Of a DNA stretch of 64,000 nucleotides, positions 27,049-37,621 are shown piece after piece. The notes below the pieces were generated by a model that made no database searches, had not been told where the DNA came from, and saw nothing but the letters and a program-made list of their open reading frames with translations. How positions within the stretch are numbered: the first letter of the stretch is position 1; the number at the start of each line of letters is the position of its first letter. The position numbers were made by a program, and so were the translations under genes. Origin of the DNA: Bacteroidales bacterium (lineage in GTDB: Bacteria; Bacteroidota; Bacteroidia; Bacteroidales; WCHB1-69); assembly GCA_024400635.1 (NCBI GenBank), contig JAKSMI010000001.1, forward strand, positions 381,534 to 445,533, read 5' to 3'.

Positions 27049-29730
27049 CTACTTTAAATAATTGTCATCAAAAAATTCCTGATACATATCACGTTTGTCC
27101 TTAGCATTATAATATGTCGTATAGTTCGTCGCCGACATCGTAAATATCACAATCTGGCCAGCTGAAACGTGAGTTGCAAAAGTCGGGTTATTTATCATTA
27201 TGTTATAATAATTCATCGCTTTCTCCTTATTCTTGAACTTGGAAACCGTAATCATCTGGTCGGTCTTGTCAATGAAAAAGCTGTTGAGTGTATATTGTTC
27301 GAGGCTGAAGAATTCACGGTTGAAGTTGGAAATTTCATCCTTGACAGTCTGCATGGCAACGGCACTGGAACGAACAATGACCGTGATGTAATGCGTTTCA
27401 TCTGGTTTGAAGACAAATGGAGATGCCGCCTGTCTTTCTGCCTTCTGCACTGCCTGCTGAGCCACCGTGTCGCCTGCCTGCGCCAAAACTGCATTTACAT
27501 CTTGGGCAAAATTGGACAAATAAATACGTGCCAGTTTTTCAACATCGGTATTGGGGAAATCAATAATGACTCTCGACAGAGCACTCTTCAATGAATCCTC
27601 TCCCAAGACTTGCCCAACAGAAACGGCACGTAAATAAGCAAACTTTGACGCCAGTGTCACATCCGTGCAATAAGGCAAAACACTATTGGAAATTTCAATG
27701 GTCTTTGACCAATTCTTATTAATGTAATAATCGTAAGCGATATCGTACTTTCGTTCGTGTTCCTTCGCCTTTTCTTCCAACCGGAGATAATAGCTTGGAT
27801 CAAGTATCAATCGCGCATAATCACTATCAGCATACTTCGTCAGAATCATGTTTTTATAATACTCTGACTGCTGCGCATCTCCGCTCTTGGTATAATTCAA
27901 ATATAGAATATATATAGCTGAAAGTGCCAACTCATGATCAGGATACCTGTCAATGATTTTTTTCAGCATTTCATTCGCACGCGGATAGTCGCTAAGTTGT
28001 TCCATGTAGATAAGAGCGGAGGCATACATGGCTTCCACCACAATGGCATTGGACGAATCCATGGCTTCTGGGGTAAGAGGCAGATCCTGCGTGTAAAAGG
28101 CAGGCTTCTTCGGATCTGTCTCTCGTTTAGGAATAGGATTGCCGTCTTCATCGTATTCCACACTATCCTGCACGGCATCTGGATTATTCATTATCGCCAT
28201 CTCATCAAAAGAAATCTGCTGTTTGTTGCTGATGCGCCAGTTGTCCTCCAACTTTCGATTTCCCCAACGTCTGTAGAATTCCGTCTGCCCCGTAGAAACC
28301 AGCTGCGTATTGTAGAAATACCACTTGCCACTTTGATTGGTATTGACATTGACATTAGCCATGCCGGCCGTAGCTTGCAAAGCCATCATTCTGGCTGCCT
28401 CTTCTTCGGCCTCCTTACGTTCCTTTTCAGTATAAGCAGCTATCATATTCTGAACCCATCTATTACGTTCCCCTTCTGACATTTTTGCGATCCTCTGCAA
28501 ACTATCCTGCAAGGCAATCACCTTCAGATTGTCAGTCAAGTCACGTAAAACCATCGATTTTTTCATGATTTTGTCATAACCCGGATAATTTTTGGGCATC
28601 GTCATGGTGGCAGTATCGTAATAATTTTGAGCTTCCATATAATTTTCTTCTTCAAAGAAGATATCCGCCAATCTAACACTGGAGAAAGTTCGCTGGTAAT
28701 CGTTATTCGTATAAGTGCTAACCGAAAGGGCCAAGTTTTCTTTTTGCATCGCCGTATCCTCATCTACACGATAAATTTCAGAAATAGCATAATAAATCTG
28801 ATCCTTATAGTCTTCATTTTTCTTTTCAGCAAGCATTTTGTTCATCTCTTTCAAGATCGCCGCTTTTGCTTCCTTTGAACCATCATAGTTCGTTGCCAAA
28901 TGCATCTGGGCGCTAAACTCCATTGCATAATCGGGCATACGCTTGATAACCGTCTGGAAACTTTGATGAGCATCTGCCGGCTGGTTAAGCGCTTCATATA
29001 ATTGCCCACGAATAAAGTATAGACGCGTTTTGAACTGACGCTTGGGTTTGTTCGCAATAGCAGTGTTGATATAGTCTATGGCCGCTTCTATTTCCCCATC
29101 AGGGGCTGTCAAATTGTACTCTGCCATAGCGGCATTATACAACACGTTCAATTTTTTATTTTTTTTCTGGTACACATCGTGGTCAACCTCATTGAGTAAA
29201 TCAAATGCTCGAGAATAATAATTCATCCTCATCGCTGTGCGGGCATTCATGATTTTAGCTTCTTCCTTGATGTCCGATTCCTTGTAGGTATGATCAATAT
29301 AGTTGAACATACGCTGGGCCTGATTATAATCTTGCTTGTAAAAATACGCCTTGCCCATAAGATAATAAGCATTGTCGATAGTCTTGACATATTCTTTACC
29401 ACGGAAAAACATCGAATGCTTGTAGATGCATTTTGAAGATTTCTGTATCACCCTATCCATTGACGGAAAAATCGAGGCCAATTCGTTTTTTGGGGGGTAA
29501 TTGTATATGGGCAAAATGGCAGTATAATTATCCTTGACCTTGGTTTCCAATTCCGACTCGCCCTGCTTCATTGCTTCATTCCCATTGAAATATACATTGA
29601 ACCTGGCGGTGGTATTGTGAAAAGCTCTGTTGGGGAAGGTATTCTTGCGCGTAGAACAAGAACTCGTCAGTATAAATACTGCCGCGAACACAAACATCAC
29701 CGAGTAAGATACGAACGCCCTCTTTTTCAC
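27049..29730 (-). CDS. porW: PorW/SprE, T9SS-associated TPR lipoprotein
   Basis: This 893-residue lipoprotein has its lipobox Cys at residue 25 (FILTSSC). The typical PorW start follows (FHNTTARFNVYFNGNEAMKQGE), then many TPR-like helical repeats. The C-terminal segment contains HYITVIVRSSAVAMQ and NYNIMINNPTFATHVSAG-like motifs. PorW (SprE) is required for type IX secretion, and in P. gingivalis it bridges the outer-membrane translocon components and the periplasmic ring. It is followed by the bactofilin and AtpZ genes, as in many Bacteroidota. Assignment is strong. Confidence 0.92.
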   Translation of the reverse strand: MKKRAFVSYSVMFVFAAVFILTSSCSTRKNTFPNRAFHNTTARFNVYFNGNEAMKQGESELETKVKDNYTAILPIYNYPPKNELASIFPSMDRVIQKSSKCIYKHSMFFRGKEYVKTIDNAYYLMGKAYFYKQDYNQAQRMFNYIDHTYKESDIKEEAKIMNARTAMRMNYYSRAFDLLNEVDHDVYQKKNKKLNVLYNAAMAEYNLTAPDGEIEAAIDYINTAIANKPKRQFKTRLYFIRGQLYEALNQPADAHQSFQTVIKRMPDYAMEFSAQMHLATNYDGSKEAKAAILKEMNKMLAEKKNEDYKDQIYYAISEIYRVDEDTAMQKENLALSVSTYTNNDYQRTFSSVRLADIFFEEENYMEAQNYYDTATMTMPKNYPGYDKIMKKSMVLRDLTDNLKVIALQDSLQRIAKMSEGERNRWVQNMIAAYTEKERKEAEEEAARMMALQATAGMANVNVNTNQSGKWYFYNTQLVSTGQTEFYRRWGNRKLEDNWRISNKQQISFDEMAIMNNPDAVQDSVEYDEDGNPIPKRETDPKKPAFYTQDLPLTPEAMDSSNAIVVEAMYASALIYMEQLSDYPRANEMLKKIIDRYPDHELALSAIYILYLNYTKSGDAQQSEYYKNMILTKYADSDYARLILDPSYYLRLEEKAKEHERKYDIAYDYYINKNWSKTIEISNSVLPYCTDVTLASKFAYLRAVSVGQVLGEDSLKSALSRVIIDFPNTDVEKLARIYLSNFAQDVNAVLAQAGDTVAQQAVQKAERQAASPFVFKPDETHYITVIVRSSAVAMQTVKDEISNFNREFFSLEQYTLNSFFIDKTDQMITVSKFKNKEKAMNYYNIMINNPTFATHVSAGQIVIFTMSATNYTTYYNAKDKRDMYQEFFDDNYLK

Positions 29731-29780
29731 TTTTCTTCTTTCTTTTAATGCTAAAATTCTATAACGAAAGAAATCCCTTT

Positions 29781-30395
29781 TTATTGTTTCTTCTGTCCTT
29801 CAAAATACTGCTCCAACAAACGCTGAACATATTTTCCAAACACATCGAATTCTATGTTGACAACCACTCCAGGCTTGAAATTGTGGAAATTGGTAACCTT
29901 GTGCGTGTAGGGAATAATCGCCACCGAAAATTTTCCTTTTTCGGAATCCACCACAGTCAAACTCACGCCATTGACAGAAATAGAACCCTTGGGGACAGTA
30001 AAATTATTCTTGCTCGCATCATAGTTGAAATAATAGCGCCAACTGCCGTTATCGTCAACCACACGATCACAAGTGGCAGTCTGGTCCACGTGCCCTTGCA
30101 CGATATGACCATCAAAACGACCATCCATTTTCATGCTTCGTTCAAGGTTTACTTCATAGCCTACATGCCAGTTTTTCAGATTTGTTTTGAGCATCGTCTC
30201 GTCCATCGCTGTCACAACATACTGCTTTTTAGCAGGGTCGACGCTAACCACCGTAAGGCAGCAACCATCATGTGCCATACTTTGGTCTATTTTCAATTCT
30301 TCGGCAAATTCAACTTCTATGGTAAAATGGAAATTGCTTCCTTCTTGTTCTATTTTAACTATTTTTCCTGTTTTTTCAACGATTCCTGTGAACAT
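29781..30395 (-). CDS. ribE: Riboflavin synthase, alpha chain
   Basis: This 204-residue enzyme converts two lumazine molecules to riboflavin. It has the two tandem lumazine-binding barrels (about residues 1-95 and 96-195), the typical start MFTGIVEKTG, and motifs such as MAHDGCCLTV and GSISVNGVSLTV in equivalent places. It stands 50 bp upstream of porW on the same strand. No other rib gene is adjacent. Symbols ribE and ribC are both used for this enzyme. Confidence 0.95.
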   Translation of the reverse strand: MFTGIVEKTGKIVKIEQEGSNFHFTIEVEFAEELKIDQSMAHDGCCLTVVSVDPAKKQYVVTAMDETMLKTNLKNWHVGYEVNLERSMKMDGRFDGHIVQGHVDQTATCDRVVDDNGSWRYYFNYDASKNNFTVPKGSISVNGVSLTVVDSEKGKFSVAIIPYTHKVTNFHNFKPGVVVNIEFDVFGKYVQRLLEQYFEGQKKQ

Positions 30396-30578
30396 AATAT
30401 GCCCATTTTATGTAAATAATACAATTTGCAAAAATAATAAAATTTTGATTGCAACCGATTTAAAATTTCAGCAGAATAGCGCCTGAAAATTCAATCTGTC
30501 TTTTACTCAAAAAAAAACAGATGAAAAACACAACTAAGATCAAGATTAAGTTAAAGGAATGTCCTCCTTTTTCAGCTT

Positions 30579-32153
30579 TCAGTTCTCAGTTTTCAACTCT
30601 CCAACCTCTGCCCCCTTGACCCTCGGAATAGGACGATCATACAGGTCTTCAATTCGTAGCGGACGATAAAATTTCAGCCAACGGAAATCCTTCAGCCGAC
30701 GATCCTTGTCGGGAAGCTCATCATCCGGATAAATCTTCCCATCAGGTGAATTATAAAAGACAATGCCGTCAATCTGATTTTCACTTAGCAACACTTTCAT
30801 TTCGCTGGTTTGCGACGTGTTAACCCCTATCAGCGAACTATCCTCATCCAAAATGAAATAGACACATTCCGCATTGTTGATGACATCGACCGTCTTCAAT
30901 TGCTTATCAATGATGTGCCCGTGGATGGTTACACCTTTGATCTGATTAAATTCCGTTTCGTCAAATTGTGAGGAAACAATAAACGCGGACTTTAAAAGAT
31001 GGACATCCATCGTGATGGAATCAATGATGTCGAAGGTGATGGTGTCGGCACTCAACTGGTTCTCTTCTGACCATAATACTGGATTGTAGAACATTAAAAT
31101 CGTGGAATCCTTGACGTTATATGACAGGGAGTCACAAACGCCTTGCATATCCTTACGATAAAATTTGACCCGATTATAGGCCATCATTATCTGAGGTTCC
31201 TGCAAGGTGTCAAAAATGATACGCAACGTGTCGGAATGCAAGAATAGGGAATCCATGCTCTCATCTATCAATATCAACTGATTGCTGTCGGTGGCTATCG
31301 AGGTCCCTCCAAGTTCGTGATGTTCAACATAATTGCCTTTAAGCACATAACCTTTGACGCTATCCGAAATCACCACGTTGTTCCATCCTATGCCATAACG
31401 CAGATTCCTGTCGTAATACACGCTGTCAGCAGTCATCGTCTGTGTTTCGTTATACAATTCAACACTATCGACAAGCGTGGCCAAATCGTTTTTGGTTTCG
31501 TACCATCCGGAATTAGTATATATCTCGTTTTCATCTGAATACATGTGCGTCCGCGAAATGAAATAGACCGTTTCGAGCTTAGTATTGTACATCAGTGAAT
31601 CACAAGTCATCCAATAGGAGACACTTTTCAACAACACACTGTCTCGAAGAATGGCCTCATCGATTTTGGTATAATAATGCCCTACTCTACTTTCAAGGGT
31701 ATCCTCGATATTGATCATAACGCCACCAGTAACATAGTAACCCACATCTCGTTGTAAATCATAAATCAAGCTGTCGGTATAAAGGTTGGAAGTGGCATGA
31801 ACCATCTTCACTTCTCGAGCAATGGATGCAATTCTATTATTACCCTCATAATAGGCGATTCTTCCATAAATTTTCACCGAATCACCGACATCAATGCGCA
31901 CAGGATTGCCAAAGGCTATCAGATAATTTTCATCTTCGTAATAATAGGCGCTGTCGCAATGTCCTACCGTATTTTCATGCTTGAAGATGACATTCCCCAA
32001 CAAACGCTGCGCTCCCGGCAACAATTCCTCATCGTATTCCAACAGCCTTGCTTGCGTGTAAATCTTATTCCCCGACTGCGCAAAGCCCGAAATACAAATC
32101 AGTAAGCAACTGATTATCAAAATAAAGCATTTGAATAAACTGATGATTTTATT
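30579..32153 (-). CDS. OstA-like protein (LptA/LptD N-domain-type)
   Basis: This protein has about 524 residues from MNKIISLFKCF. It has a signal peptide (cleavage after ISGFAQ) and long stretches of beta-jellyroll repeats of the OstA/LptA type (YTQARLLEYDEEL, GHCDSAYYYEDENYLIAFGN and so on). OstA-like proteins help move lipopolysaccharide across the periplasm. Being full-length repeats without a barrel, it may act as a large LptA-like bridge. The start at 32153 overlaps the preceding stop (ATGAATAA arrangement), indicating coupling; the upstream ATG at 32186 lies inside that gene and is less likely. Confidence 0.8.
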   Translation of the reverse strand, partial: NKIISLFKCFILIISCLLICISGFAQSGNKIYTQARLLEYDEELLPGAQRLLGNVIFKHENTVGHCDSAYYYEDENYLIAFGNPVRIDVGDSVKIYGRIAYYEGNNRIASIAREVKMVHATSNLYTDSLIYDLQRDVGYYVTGGVMINIEDTLESRVGHYYTKIDEAILRDSVLLKSVSYWMTCDSLMYNTKLETVYFISRTHMYSDENEIYTNSGWYETKNDLATLVDSVELYNETQTMTADSVYYDRNLRYGIGWNNVVISDSVKGYVLKGNYVEHHELGGTSIATDSNQLILIDESMDSLFLHSDTLRIIFDTLQEPQIMMAYNRVKFYRKDMQGVCDSLSYNVKDSTILMFYNPVLWSEENQLSADTITFDIIDSITMDVHLLKSAFIVSSQFDETEFNQIKGVTIHGHIIDKQLKTVDVINNAECVYFILDEDSSLIGVNTSQTSEMKVLLSENQIDGIVFYNSPDGKIYPDDELPDKDRRLKDFRWLKFYRPLRIEDLYDRPIPRVKGAEVGELKTEN

Positions 32154-32829
32154 CATTTGAAATTGTTTCATCACCATTGATGACAATACGGTCGTCCTTG
32201 AAAACGGTAACTTTCAACGTATCACCTTCGTTGCCAAGCTCAATGTCTTCTCCATTTTTCATATTGTTCTGATAATGAACTACTCGAATAAGATTCCCAC
32301 TGGCATTATAACCATACTGAACGCCATCGCCTTTCTCGAATTTTCCTTCGCCCACCAATACACCGCGCTCATCAAAATATTCCCACTCCCCATCAAAAAG
32401 ATCTTCGTAAAAACTTCCATGCTCCATCATTTCTCCATTAGGATGATAATGGATGAATTCGCCGTGCTTTTTCCCATGCAAATAATTGGTCGTGGTCATC
32501 CGATATCCTTTAATGTGAAAACGCTCTTCCGTACCTTCCAAAAGGTCATTGTCATAATGACAACGGGTGTCCAATTTGCCGTTGATGAAATATTTGATAA
32601 AGTCCCCCTGCTTCTTCCCATTCTTCATCTCGACCACAATTTTAATAGGATGCGGCTGATTAATGAAATAGTATTTACAGGTGCCGTTTTCTTTTCCCAA
32701 ACGATAAGGAATTGATGATTTCAAACTACCATCTTCGAAATATTCATTCTTCGTGCGCGAACAAGAAACCATCACCGCAAACATCAATAACAATATCGAA
32801 ATGATTTTCAGATTTTTCATCATCAACAA
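32149..32829 (-). CDS. Lipoprotein with MORN/YwqK-type repeats
   Basis: This 226-residue protein has a lipobox at about Cys23 (FAVMVSC). The mature part contains about seven repeats of the form x-NGK-x-G-x-F-x-Y-x-NG (for example KNGKKQGDFIKYFINGKLD and LHGKKHGEFIHYHPNGEMME). These repeats define the YwqK/MORN_2 family, often labelled antitoxin by homology to one B. subtilis protein; nothing here suggests a toxin partner. It ends overlapping the OstA-like gene by five bases, suggesting a joint envelope role. The start may instead be 32820. Confidence 0.75.
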   Translation of the reverse strand: MLMMKNLKIISILLLMFAVMVSCSRTKNEYFEDGSLKSSIPYRLGKENGTCKYYFINQPHPIKIVVEMKNGKKQGDFIKYFINGKLDTRCHYDNDLLEGTEERFHIKGYRMTTTNYLHGKKHGEFIHYHPNGEMMEHGSFYEDLFDGEWEYFDERGVLVGEGKFEKGDGVQYGYNASGNLIRVVHYQNNMKNGEDIELGNEGDTLKVTVFKDDRIVINGDETISNE

Positions 32830-32844
32830 TAATTAATCAACTGA

Positions 32845-34026
32845 TTATAAAATAGATAACAACAATACCATCATCAGTCCGAGATAAGTTCCAACAGCAT
32901 AACCCACCAAACCAATAACGATACCACTAATGAGGACTTTTCTATTGCCCATGGCACCAACTACTGGCGGAATGAATGGGGGTGAGCAAAGCAGCCCCAC
33001 TTGGCCGACAACAAACAAGTCGCCTTCAACCTTGAAGATGCGACACAGAATCAAATGAATGCACAAAGCCACCAACAAAATGAATGCAATGAATCCCATT
33101 ACTGATAGTGCGGATGTATCAATACTGTAAATATCAAATTCCGAAGCCACAACCACACTGAAAATCAAAATGAAGAACATTCCCAATTCGAAAGTCTTGG
33201 GAAGGTTTCTGATTTTTGACGAGAAGGATGCCGCAATTGCCAATGTGGTGATAGTCAAAATGATAACCAGCTCATTGAGTTTCCCTGTGATGAGTAATGA
33301 CAAACCAGCCCCAACGGCAAGCATGCCGATGGAAAGGAGCAACCCGAGCATCATTTTGCCAAAAACACCTTTCGACAACATACCGCGATATTCTTCAAAA
33401 CTGTCATCCTTGACATTCAACTCCTCTCCTTGTCCAAGTTCGGAAATTTCAGTGCCAGTTTTCGGCAACAGTTTGCGGAACAACTTATAACCACCACCGA
33501 CAATGAACAGAATAAACGGGAAAGTGACAATCATCTCAAAGGTATAGGCAATAACTATGACGCTTTGATCAACTTCAAGAGCTGAGCCAAGAGCAAAGAA
33601 ATTCATCGTTCCACCAGTGTAAATGCCCGTCATCATCGCTGCCACCTTGTCAAAATCGCTAATGCCAGCATTGCGGAAAACAAAATAGCCAGCAATAACA
33701 GCTATGACAATAGCCACCAACCCGGTAATAAGTACCACGAAAGTCTTAGGCAGCGACTTTGTCCATAACTTGAAATCCGAATTGAAAAGCATCAAGGGAA
33801 TGGCTATCGGAACGCACAAGTTCATCAACATCGTACTGATTTTCCCCATTTCCTGCGCACCAGCTGCATCGCCAGTGGGAATCAGTCCGCAAAGAGCCAT
33901 GATAATACCTATGGCATAAGCTAGAATTACAGTACCTATCTTCTTTACCCAGCTATAACGGCCGTATAAAAGAATGATGATAACCGGTGCCAATACATAA
34001 ACGGCAGTAATCAAAATGACATTCAT
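32845..34026 (-). CDS. DUF819 family membrane protein
   Basis: This 393-residue polytopic protein has about ten to eleven transmembrane helices. Family features are the GLIPTG motif, GTMNFFALG in the centre and the late PPFIPPVVGAMGNRKVLISG segment. DUF819 (YjcL-like) proteins are presumed inner-membrane transporters or ion carriers of unknown substrate. It lies 15 bp upstream of the YwqK lipoprotein gene and is followed in turn by the OstA-like gene. A terminator separates it from the TonB-domain gene. Confidence 0.85.
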   Translation of the reverse strand: MNVILITAVYVLAPVIIILLYGRYSWVKKIGTVILAYAIGIIMALCGLIPTGDAAGAQEMGKISTMLMNLCVPIAIPLMLFNSDFKLWTKSLPKTFVVLITGLVAIVIAVIAGYFVFRNAGISDFDKVAAMMTGIYTGGTMNFFALGSALEVDQSVIVIAYTFEMIVTFPFILFIVGGGYKLFRKLLPKTGTEISELGQGEELNVKDDSFEEYRGMLSKGVFGKMMLGLLLSIGMLAVGAGLSLLITGKLNELVIILTITTLAIAASFSSKIRNLPKTFELGMFFILIFSVVVASEFDIYSIDTSALSVMGFIAFILLVALCIHLILCRIFKVEGDLFVVGQVGLLCSPPFIPPVVGAMGNRKVLISGIVIGLVGYAVGTYLGLMMVLLLSIL

Positions 34027-34044
34027 GCTATCAGTTTTTAAAAA

Positions 34045-34070
34045 TTTAGGCGAGGTAAACCTCGCCTAAA
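34045..34070 (-). terminator. Rho-independent terminator after the TonB-domain gene
   Basis: A perfect 12-bp stem TTTAGGCGAGGT/ACCTCGCCTAAA with a two-base loop is followed on the minus strand by TTTTTAAAAA. It lies 17 bp after the stop of the TonB-domain gene. Confidence 0.85.
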
Positions 34071-34087
34071 TAGATATAAAGTATTAA

Positions 34088-34564
34088 TTATTTGCGGGTT
34101 GCGTCAAATGGAACCGTTACAACAGTTTTCAAAGGAATACATTGGCAGTCTTGCTTTGCAGGAACCCATTTGGGTGAATTCTTAATCAAGCGGACAGCTT
34201 CATCATCCATTTCCTTGTAACCTGAACTCTTGAAAACTTCAACATTTGAAATGGTACTGTCGGCATTAACCATGAACTGCACCTGGGTCTGTCCACTAAC
34301 ACCTTTGCTCTTCAAATTCTGGGGATATTGCTGGTTTTTGTAAATGTAACGATAAAGAGCCTTTGAACCACCTTTGAATTTTGGATAGGTCATTGCTGCG
34401 GTGGGAGTGTTGTGATTGCCATTCTCATCATCGCGAGTCAATGCTATTCCACCCTTCTTGGTGCTTCCATCTTCATCTTTACAATTTTGTGCATAAATGT
34501 TTGAAGTACAAATTGTCAAGCACAAAATAATAATTGCTGACAGTAAAGTTTGAAATTTCTTCAT
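34088..34564 (-). CDS. Exported TonB C-terminal-domain protein
   Basis: This 158-residue protein has a signal peptide (cleavage about residue 25, NIYAQ). Its TonB_C domain (about residues 60-155) shows the characteristic YPQNLKSKGVSGQTQVQFMVNADSTI and SPKWVPAKQ segments. It lacks the membrane anchor and Pro-rich spacer of a true TonB, so it probably acts in the periplasm as an accessory or receptor-side module rather than energising transporters. It is monocistronic, with a terminator behind it. Confidence 0.85.
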   Translation of the reverse strand: MKKFQTLLSAIIILCLTICTSNIYAQNCKDEDGSTKKGGIALTRDDENGNHNTPTAAMTYPKFKGGSKALYRYIYKNQQYPQNLKSKGVSGQTQVQFMVNADSTISNVEVFKSSGYKEMDDEAVRLIKNSPKWVPAKQDCQCIPLKTVVTVPFDATRK

Positions 34565-34742
34565 AATTTATAATTTTTAATTTTTCACTATACATAAAAA
34601 AGCAACTGCAAAAATAATATTTTTTTTAATACAATCATGTTCATCTAAAAAATAATTATTGCCACCCACAAAAGTTCTTCGAAAAAAATCCAAACGATAC
34701 TTTTAGCAGATAGCAATAATCTGATAAAATGCTTAATTTATT

Positions 34743-35663
34743 CTATTTCAGCACAATGAAACTTTCGCCAAGGTATGCATTGTCGGTGAAAACCTGAACC
34801 ACATATTTACCTTTGACAGCTTTGTCATTCTCACGAATATTCCACGCCAACGAAACATTTTGTGCTTTATTGTCATAATTGACAGTCGTTTTGGCAGAAT
34901 ATTGCAGCCGCTGGCCATCATTGATGAAAGTGTACGCATCACCAGTGCCAGGAGTCAAAACTCGCCCTGTGCCAGGAACTGCAATACGACAGTAAATATT
35001 GACAGGACCAGCAGCAATGAGCGGATTTTCAGCCAAAGTGAAAGTGGTTTTCAGGACTTCAGCGCGGCTGGCTTTTTCTGTTTCAACTTCGGTGCCTTTG
35101 GCCTTACGATAAACAGCGCCTGACTTAATGTTGTAAGCCTTAAAAACAGCTGCTCCCGAAATGCGCGTGTTCAGACTATCCTTATGACGCTGCAATTCAG
35201 CCTTTTCAACTCTCGTCTGCGCCAAAGTTTCCTTCACCTGCGTGTTTTCTTCCTTCAAAGCCTGATTTTCAGTATAAAGCTGATCAATTTCGGTAACATA
35301 CTCTTGGGCAATGTTTTGCAAACGCTGCAACTGACGTTTGATTTTGTTGTAATCCGCCTGCGATGCTATCAGCTTCTGAATTTCAGCGGCATTGGCCATA
35401 ATAGTGCTGTCCTTCTCGCTCAACAACTCCGACAAATCTCCATACTCATTCTTAATCTTTTCATGCTCAGCCAACAAGGAATTCAATTCGCTCTGCAAAT
35501 TTTCATTGGAAGTTTCCAATTGAACATACTCCCGATTCATCGTCGGCTTGGCAAAAAATGCAAAATATAAGGTTGTACACAATAAAACAGCACATAATGC
35601 GCCTAAAATGACGACCCATTTTTTCAACGGATTTTTTTCATTTTCTTTAGTTGTCGTTTCCAT
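34743..35663 (-). CDS. Single-pass membrane protein with coiled coil and C-terminal beta domain
   Basis: This protein has about 306 residues from METTTKENEKN. It has one transmembrane segment (KWVVILGALCAVLLCTTLYFAFFA), then a long coiled coil (about residues 40-165, Leu/Glu/Gln heptads) and a C-terminal beta-sandwich of about 130 residues with typical Ig-like alternation. Bacteroidota commonly encode such proteins, with unknown role at the inner membrane facing the periplasm. The ATG at 35663 is chosen over 35702 because the extension lacks conserved character. It diverges from comF. Confidence 0.65.
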   Translation of the reverse strand: METTTKENEKNPLKKWVVILGALCAVLLCTTLYFAFFAKPTMNREYVQLETSNENLQSELNSLLAEHEKIKNEYGDLSELLSEKDSTIMANAAEIQKLIASQADYNKIKRQLQRLQNIAQEYVTEIDQLYTENQALKEENTQVKETLAQTRVEKAELQRHKDSLNTRISGAAVFKAYNIKSGAVYRKAKGTEVETEKASRAEVLKTTFTLAENPLIAAGPVNIYCRIAVPGTGRVLTPGTGDAYTFINDGQRLQYSAKTTVNYDNKAQNVSLAWNIRENDKAVKGKYVVQVFTDNAYLGESFIVLK

Positions 35664-35724
35664 TTTTTTATTTATTTTTGACGTCTTGAATTTGAACTGC
35701 AAAAATACTAATTTATTGTGCTCT

Positions 35725-36423
35725 ATGATGAAATTGAAGCAAATTTTTGAAAATTTTCTTTCCTTATTCTATCCACGTTCTTGCGTAACGTGCGGAAACG
35801 CACTTCTGCAGAATGAACGCCACATCTGTCTTGACTGCCTGATGCACCTCCCGGAAACCAATTTCCACCTAATGGAAAACACACCTCTCGACTACATTTT
35901 TATGGGTCGCATACCCGTTCAAAAAGTTTCGTCCATGCTTTTCTATAAAAAAGGTGACTCTGTTCAGCGCATCCTTCATTCCCTGAAATACAAAGGAAAT
36001 AAGGAAATCGGAAATTTCCTGGGTGAAATCTATGGCAGACAATTGCGACAAAGCCCTTATTTCCAATCCGTTGACTGCATTATACCCATTCCTCTTCATC
36101 CTAAGAAGATGAAAATTCGCGGTTATAACCAAAGCGAATGGATCGCCAAAGGTCTAAGCACCAGCATGGATATTCCTTACCTCACAGACGTGCTCATCAG
36201 AAGCGAATTTACTGAAACACAAACCAAGAAAAGTCGTTTCAACCGTTGGGAAAACGTCAAGGAAGTATTTGCCGTCGATAACGTTGAAACTGTGAAAGGA
36301 AAGCACATCCTGCTTTGCGACGACGTGCTGACAACTGGCGCAACAACCGAAGCTGCCATAAGCAAACTGTTAACAATCAGCGACGTACGCGTAAGCGTTG
36401 TAACATTAGCTTGCGCCAATTAG
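35725..36423 (+). CDS. comF: ComF family protein (phosphoribosyltransferase-like)
   Basis: This protein has about 232 residues from [11 protein letters not shown]. The N-terminal zinc knuckle has C-x2-C and C-x2-C ([16 protein letters not shown]), and the PRTase fold carries [10 protein letters not shown] and the PRPP-binding [12 protein letters not shown]. ComF proteins are needed for natural DNA uptake in competent bacteria, but are also present in many non-competent ones. The frame is open upstream to 35548, overlapping the divergent gene; the start at 35725 or 35728 fits the conserved N-terminus. The 3' end overlaps the dnaJ stop by four bases, convergently. Confidence 0.88.
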   Translation: MMKLKQIFENFLSLFYPRSCVTCGNALLQNERHICLDCLMHLPETNFHLMENTPLDYIFMGRIPVQKVSSMLFYKKGDSVQRILHSLKYKGNKEIGNFLGEIYGRQLRQSPYFQSVDCIIPIPLHPKKMKIRGYNQSEWIAKGLSTSMDIPYLTDVLIRSEFTETQTKKSRFNRWENVKEVFAVDNVETVKGKHILLCDDVLTTGATTEAAISKLLTISDVRVSVVTLACAN

Positions 36424-37583
36424 TCATTGAAGAACTGACGAACACGACTGAAAAATCCTTGGTCATTTTTTGTCGGCTTCGGCTTGAAGTTCTCCCCTTC
36501 CTTCATCTTTTCAATGAGTTCTTTTTCTTCTTTGGAAAGATTTTTCGGGGTCCAGACATTGATGTTGACAATCATATCACCCACAATGCGGCTGTTGAGT
36601 TCGGGAAGACCTTTGCCTTGCAGACGCAGCACTTGACCACTTTGGGTTCCCGCAGCAATTTTGATCCTCGCCTTGCCACTCAACAAAGGTACTTCTACCG
36701 TGTCTCCAAGGGCTGCCTGCGGAAACGAGATGAAGAAATTTTGGTACAGGTTGTTACCGTTACGTTCGAAAGTTCCATGATCCTGCTCTTCTATCAACAC
36801 AAGCAAGTCGCCATTGATGCCACCATTGGGCGCCGCATTGCCCTTGCCACGCATCGACAACTGCATGCCATCGGCTACTCCTGCTGGAATGTTGATGGTC
36901 ACCACTTCTTCGCCTCGAATCACACCGTTGCCTCCGCAATGAGGACATTTATCCTTGATGATTTCTCCCGTGCCATTACAATCTGGGCACTGCACAATTT
37001 GCTGCATTACGCCGAACATCGTGCGCTGCTGCATTGCCACCTGACCACTGCCGTGACACTTGCTGCAGGTAGAAATTGAATTGCGATCCTTGGCTCCCGT
37101 TCCACCACAATGTTCACATGGTATCAACTTCTGGATTTTCAGTTTCTTTTCTACGCCCGAATTGATTTCCTCAAGCGTCAACTTGACTTTTACTCGGCAA
37201 TTCGTGCCCTGGCGAACACGCTTCCCCTGACGACCGCCCCCTCCAAAACCACTGAAACCACCAAATCCGCCGCCAAATCCACCAATCAAATCACCAAAAC
37301 GCTCGAAAATGGAACTCAAGTCAAAATCCATATTGTAACCTCCGCCAGGACCTCCCATACCGGCATGACCAAACTGGTCATATCGAGCCTTCTTGTCTGG
37401 ATTACTCAACACGTCATAGGCCTCAGCCGCTTCCTTGAACTTCTCCTCCGCTTCCTTATTCCCAGGATTGCGATCAGGATGATATTCCATGGCCTTCTTC
37501 CGATAAGCCTTCTTTATCTCATCGGCTGTCGCCGTTTTTTCAACGCCCAACACTTCGTAATAATCTCTCTTTTCCATCTTCAA
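36420..37583 (-). CDS. dnaJ: Chaperone protein DnaJ (Hsp40)
   Basis: This 387-residue co-chaperone of DnaK has a J domain with HPD (YHPDRN, about residue 35), a Gly/Phe-rich linker (about 75-120) and four zinc-binding CxxCxGxG-type repeats ([32 protein letters not shown]), then the C-terminal substrate-binding domains. The fourth repeat has Asn at the usual Gly/Pro place (GGNG), which is common. MKMEK or MEK (37577) may start it. It lies 38 bp after grpE. Confidence 0.98.
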   Translation of the reverse strand: MKMEKRDYYEVLGVEKTATADEIKKAYRKKAMEYHPDRNPGNKEAEEKFKEAAEAYDVLSNPDKKARYDQFGHAGMGGPGGGYNMDFDLSSIFERFGDLIGGFGGGFGGFSGFGGGGRQGKRVRQGTNCRVKVKLTLEEINSGVEKKLKIQKLIPCEHCGGTGAKDRNSISTCSKCHGSGQVAMQQRTMFGVMQQIVQCPDCNGTGEIIKDKCPHCGGNGVIRGEEVVTINIPAGVADGMQLSMRGKGNAAPNGGINGDLLVLIEEQDHGTFERNGNNLYQNFFISFPQAALGDTVEVPLLSGKARIKIAAGTQSGQVLRLQGKGLPELNSRIVGDMIVNINVWTPKNLSKEEKELIEKMKEGENFKPKPTKNDQGFFSRVRQFFND

Positions 37584-37621
37584 TCGTTTTTTATATTAAT
37601 TCATATTTATTTGATTATGAA

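Noticed and set aside
32149..32829. Toxin-antitoxin system (YwqK antitoxin label)
   Set aside because: It is a lipoprotein with MORN-like repeats beside envelope genes, and no toxin gene is present.
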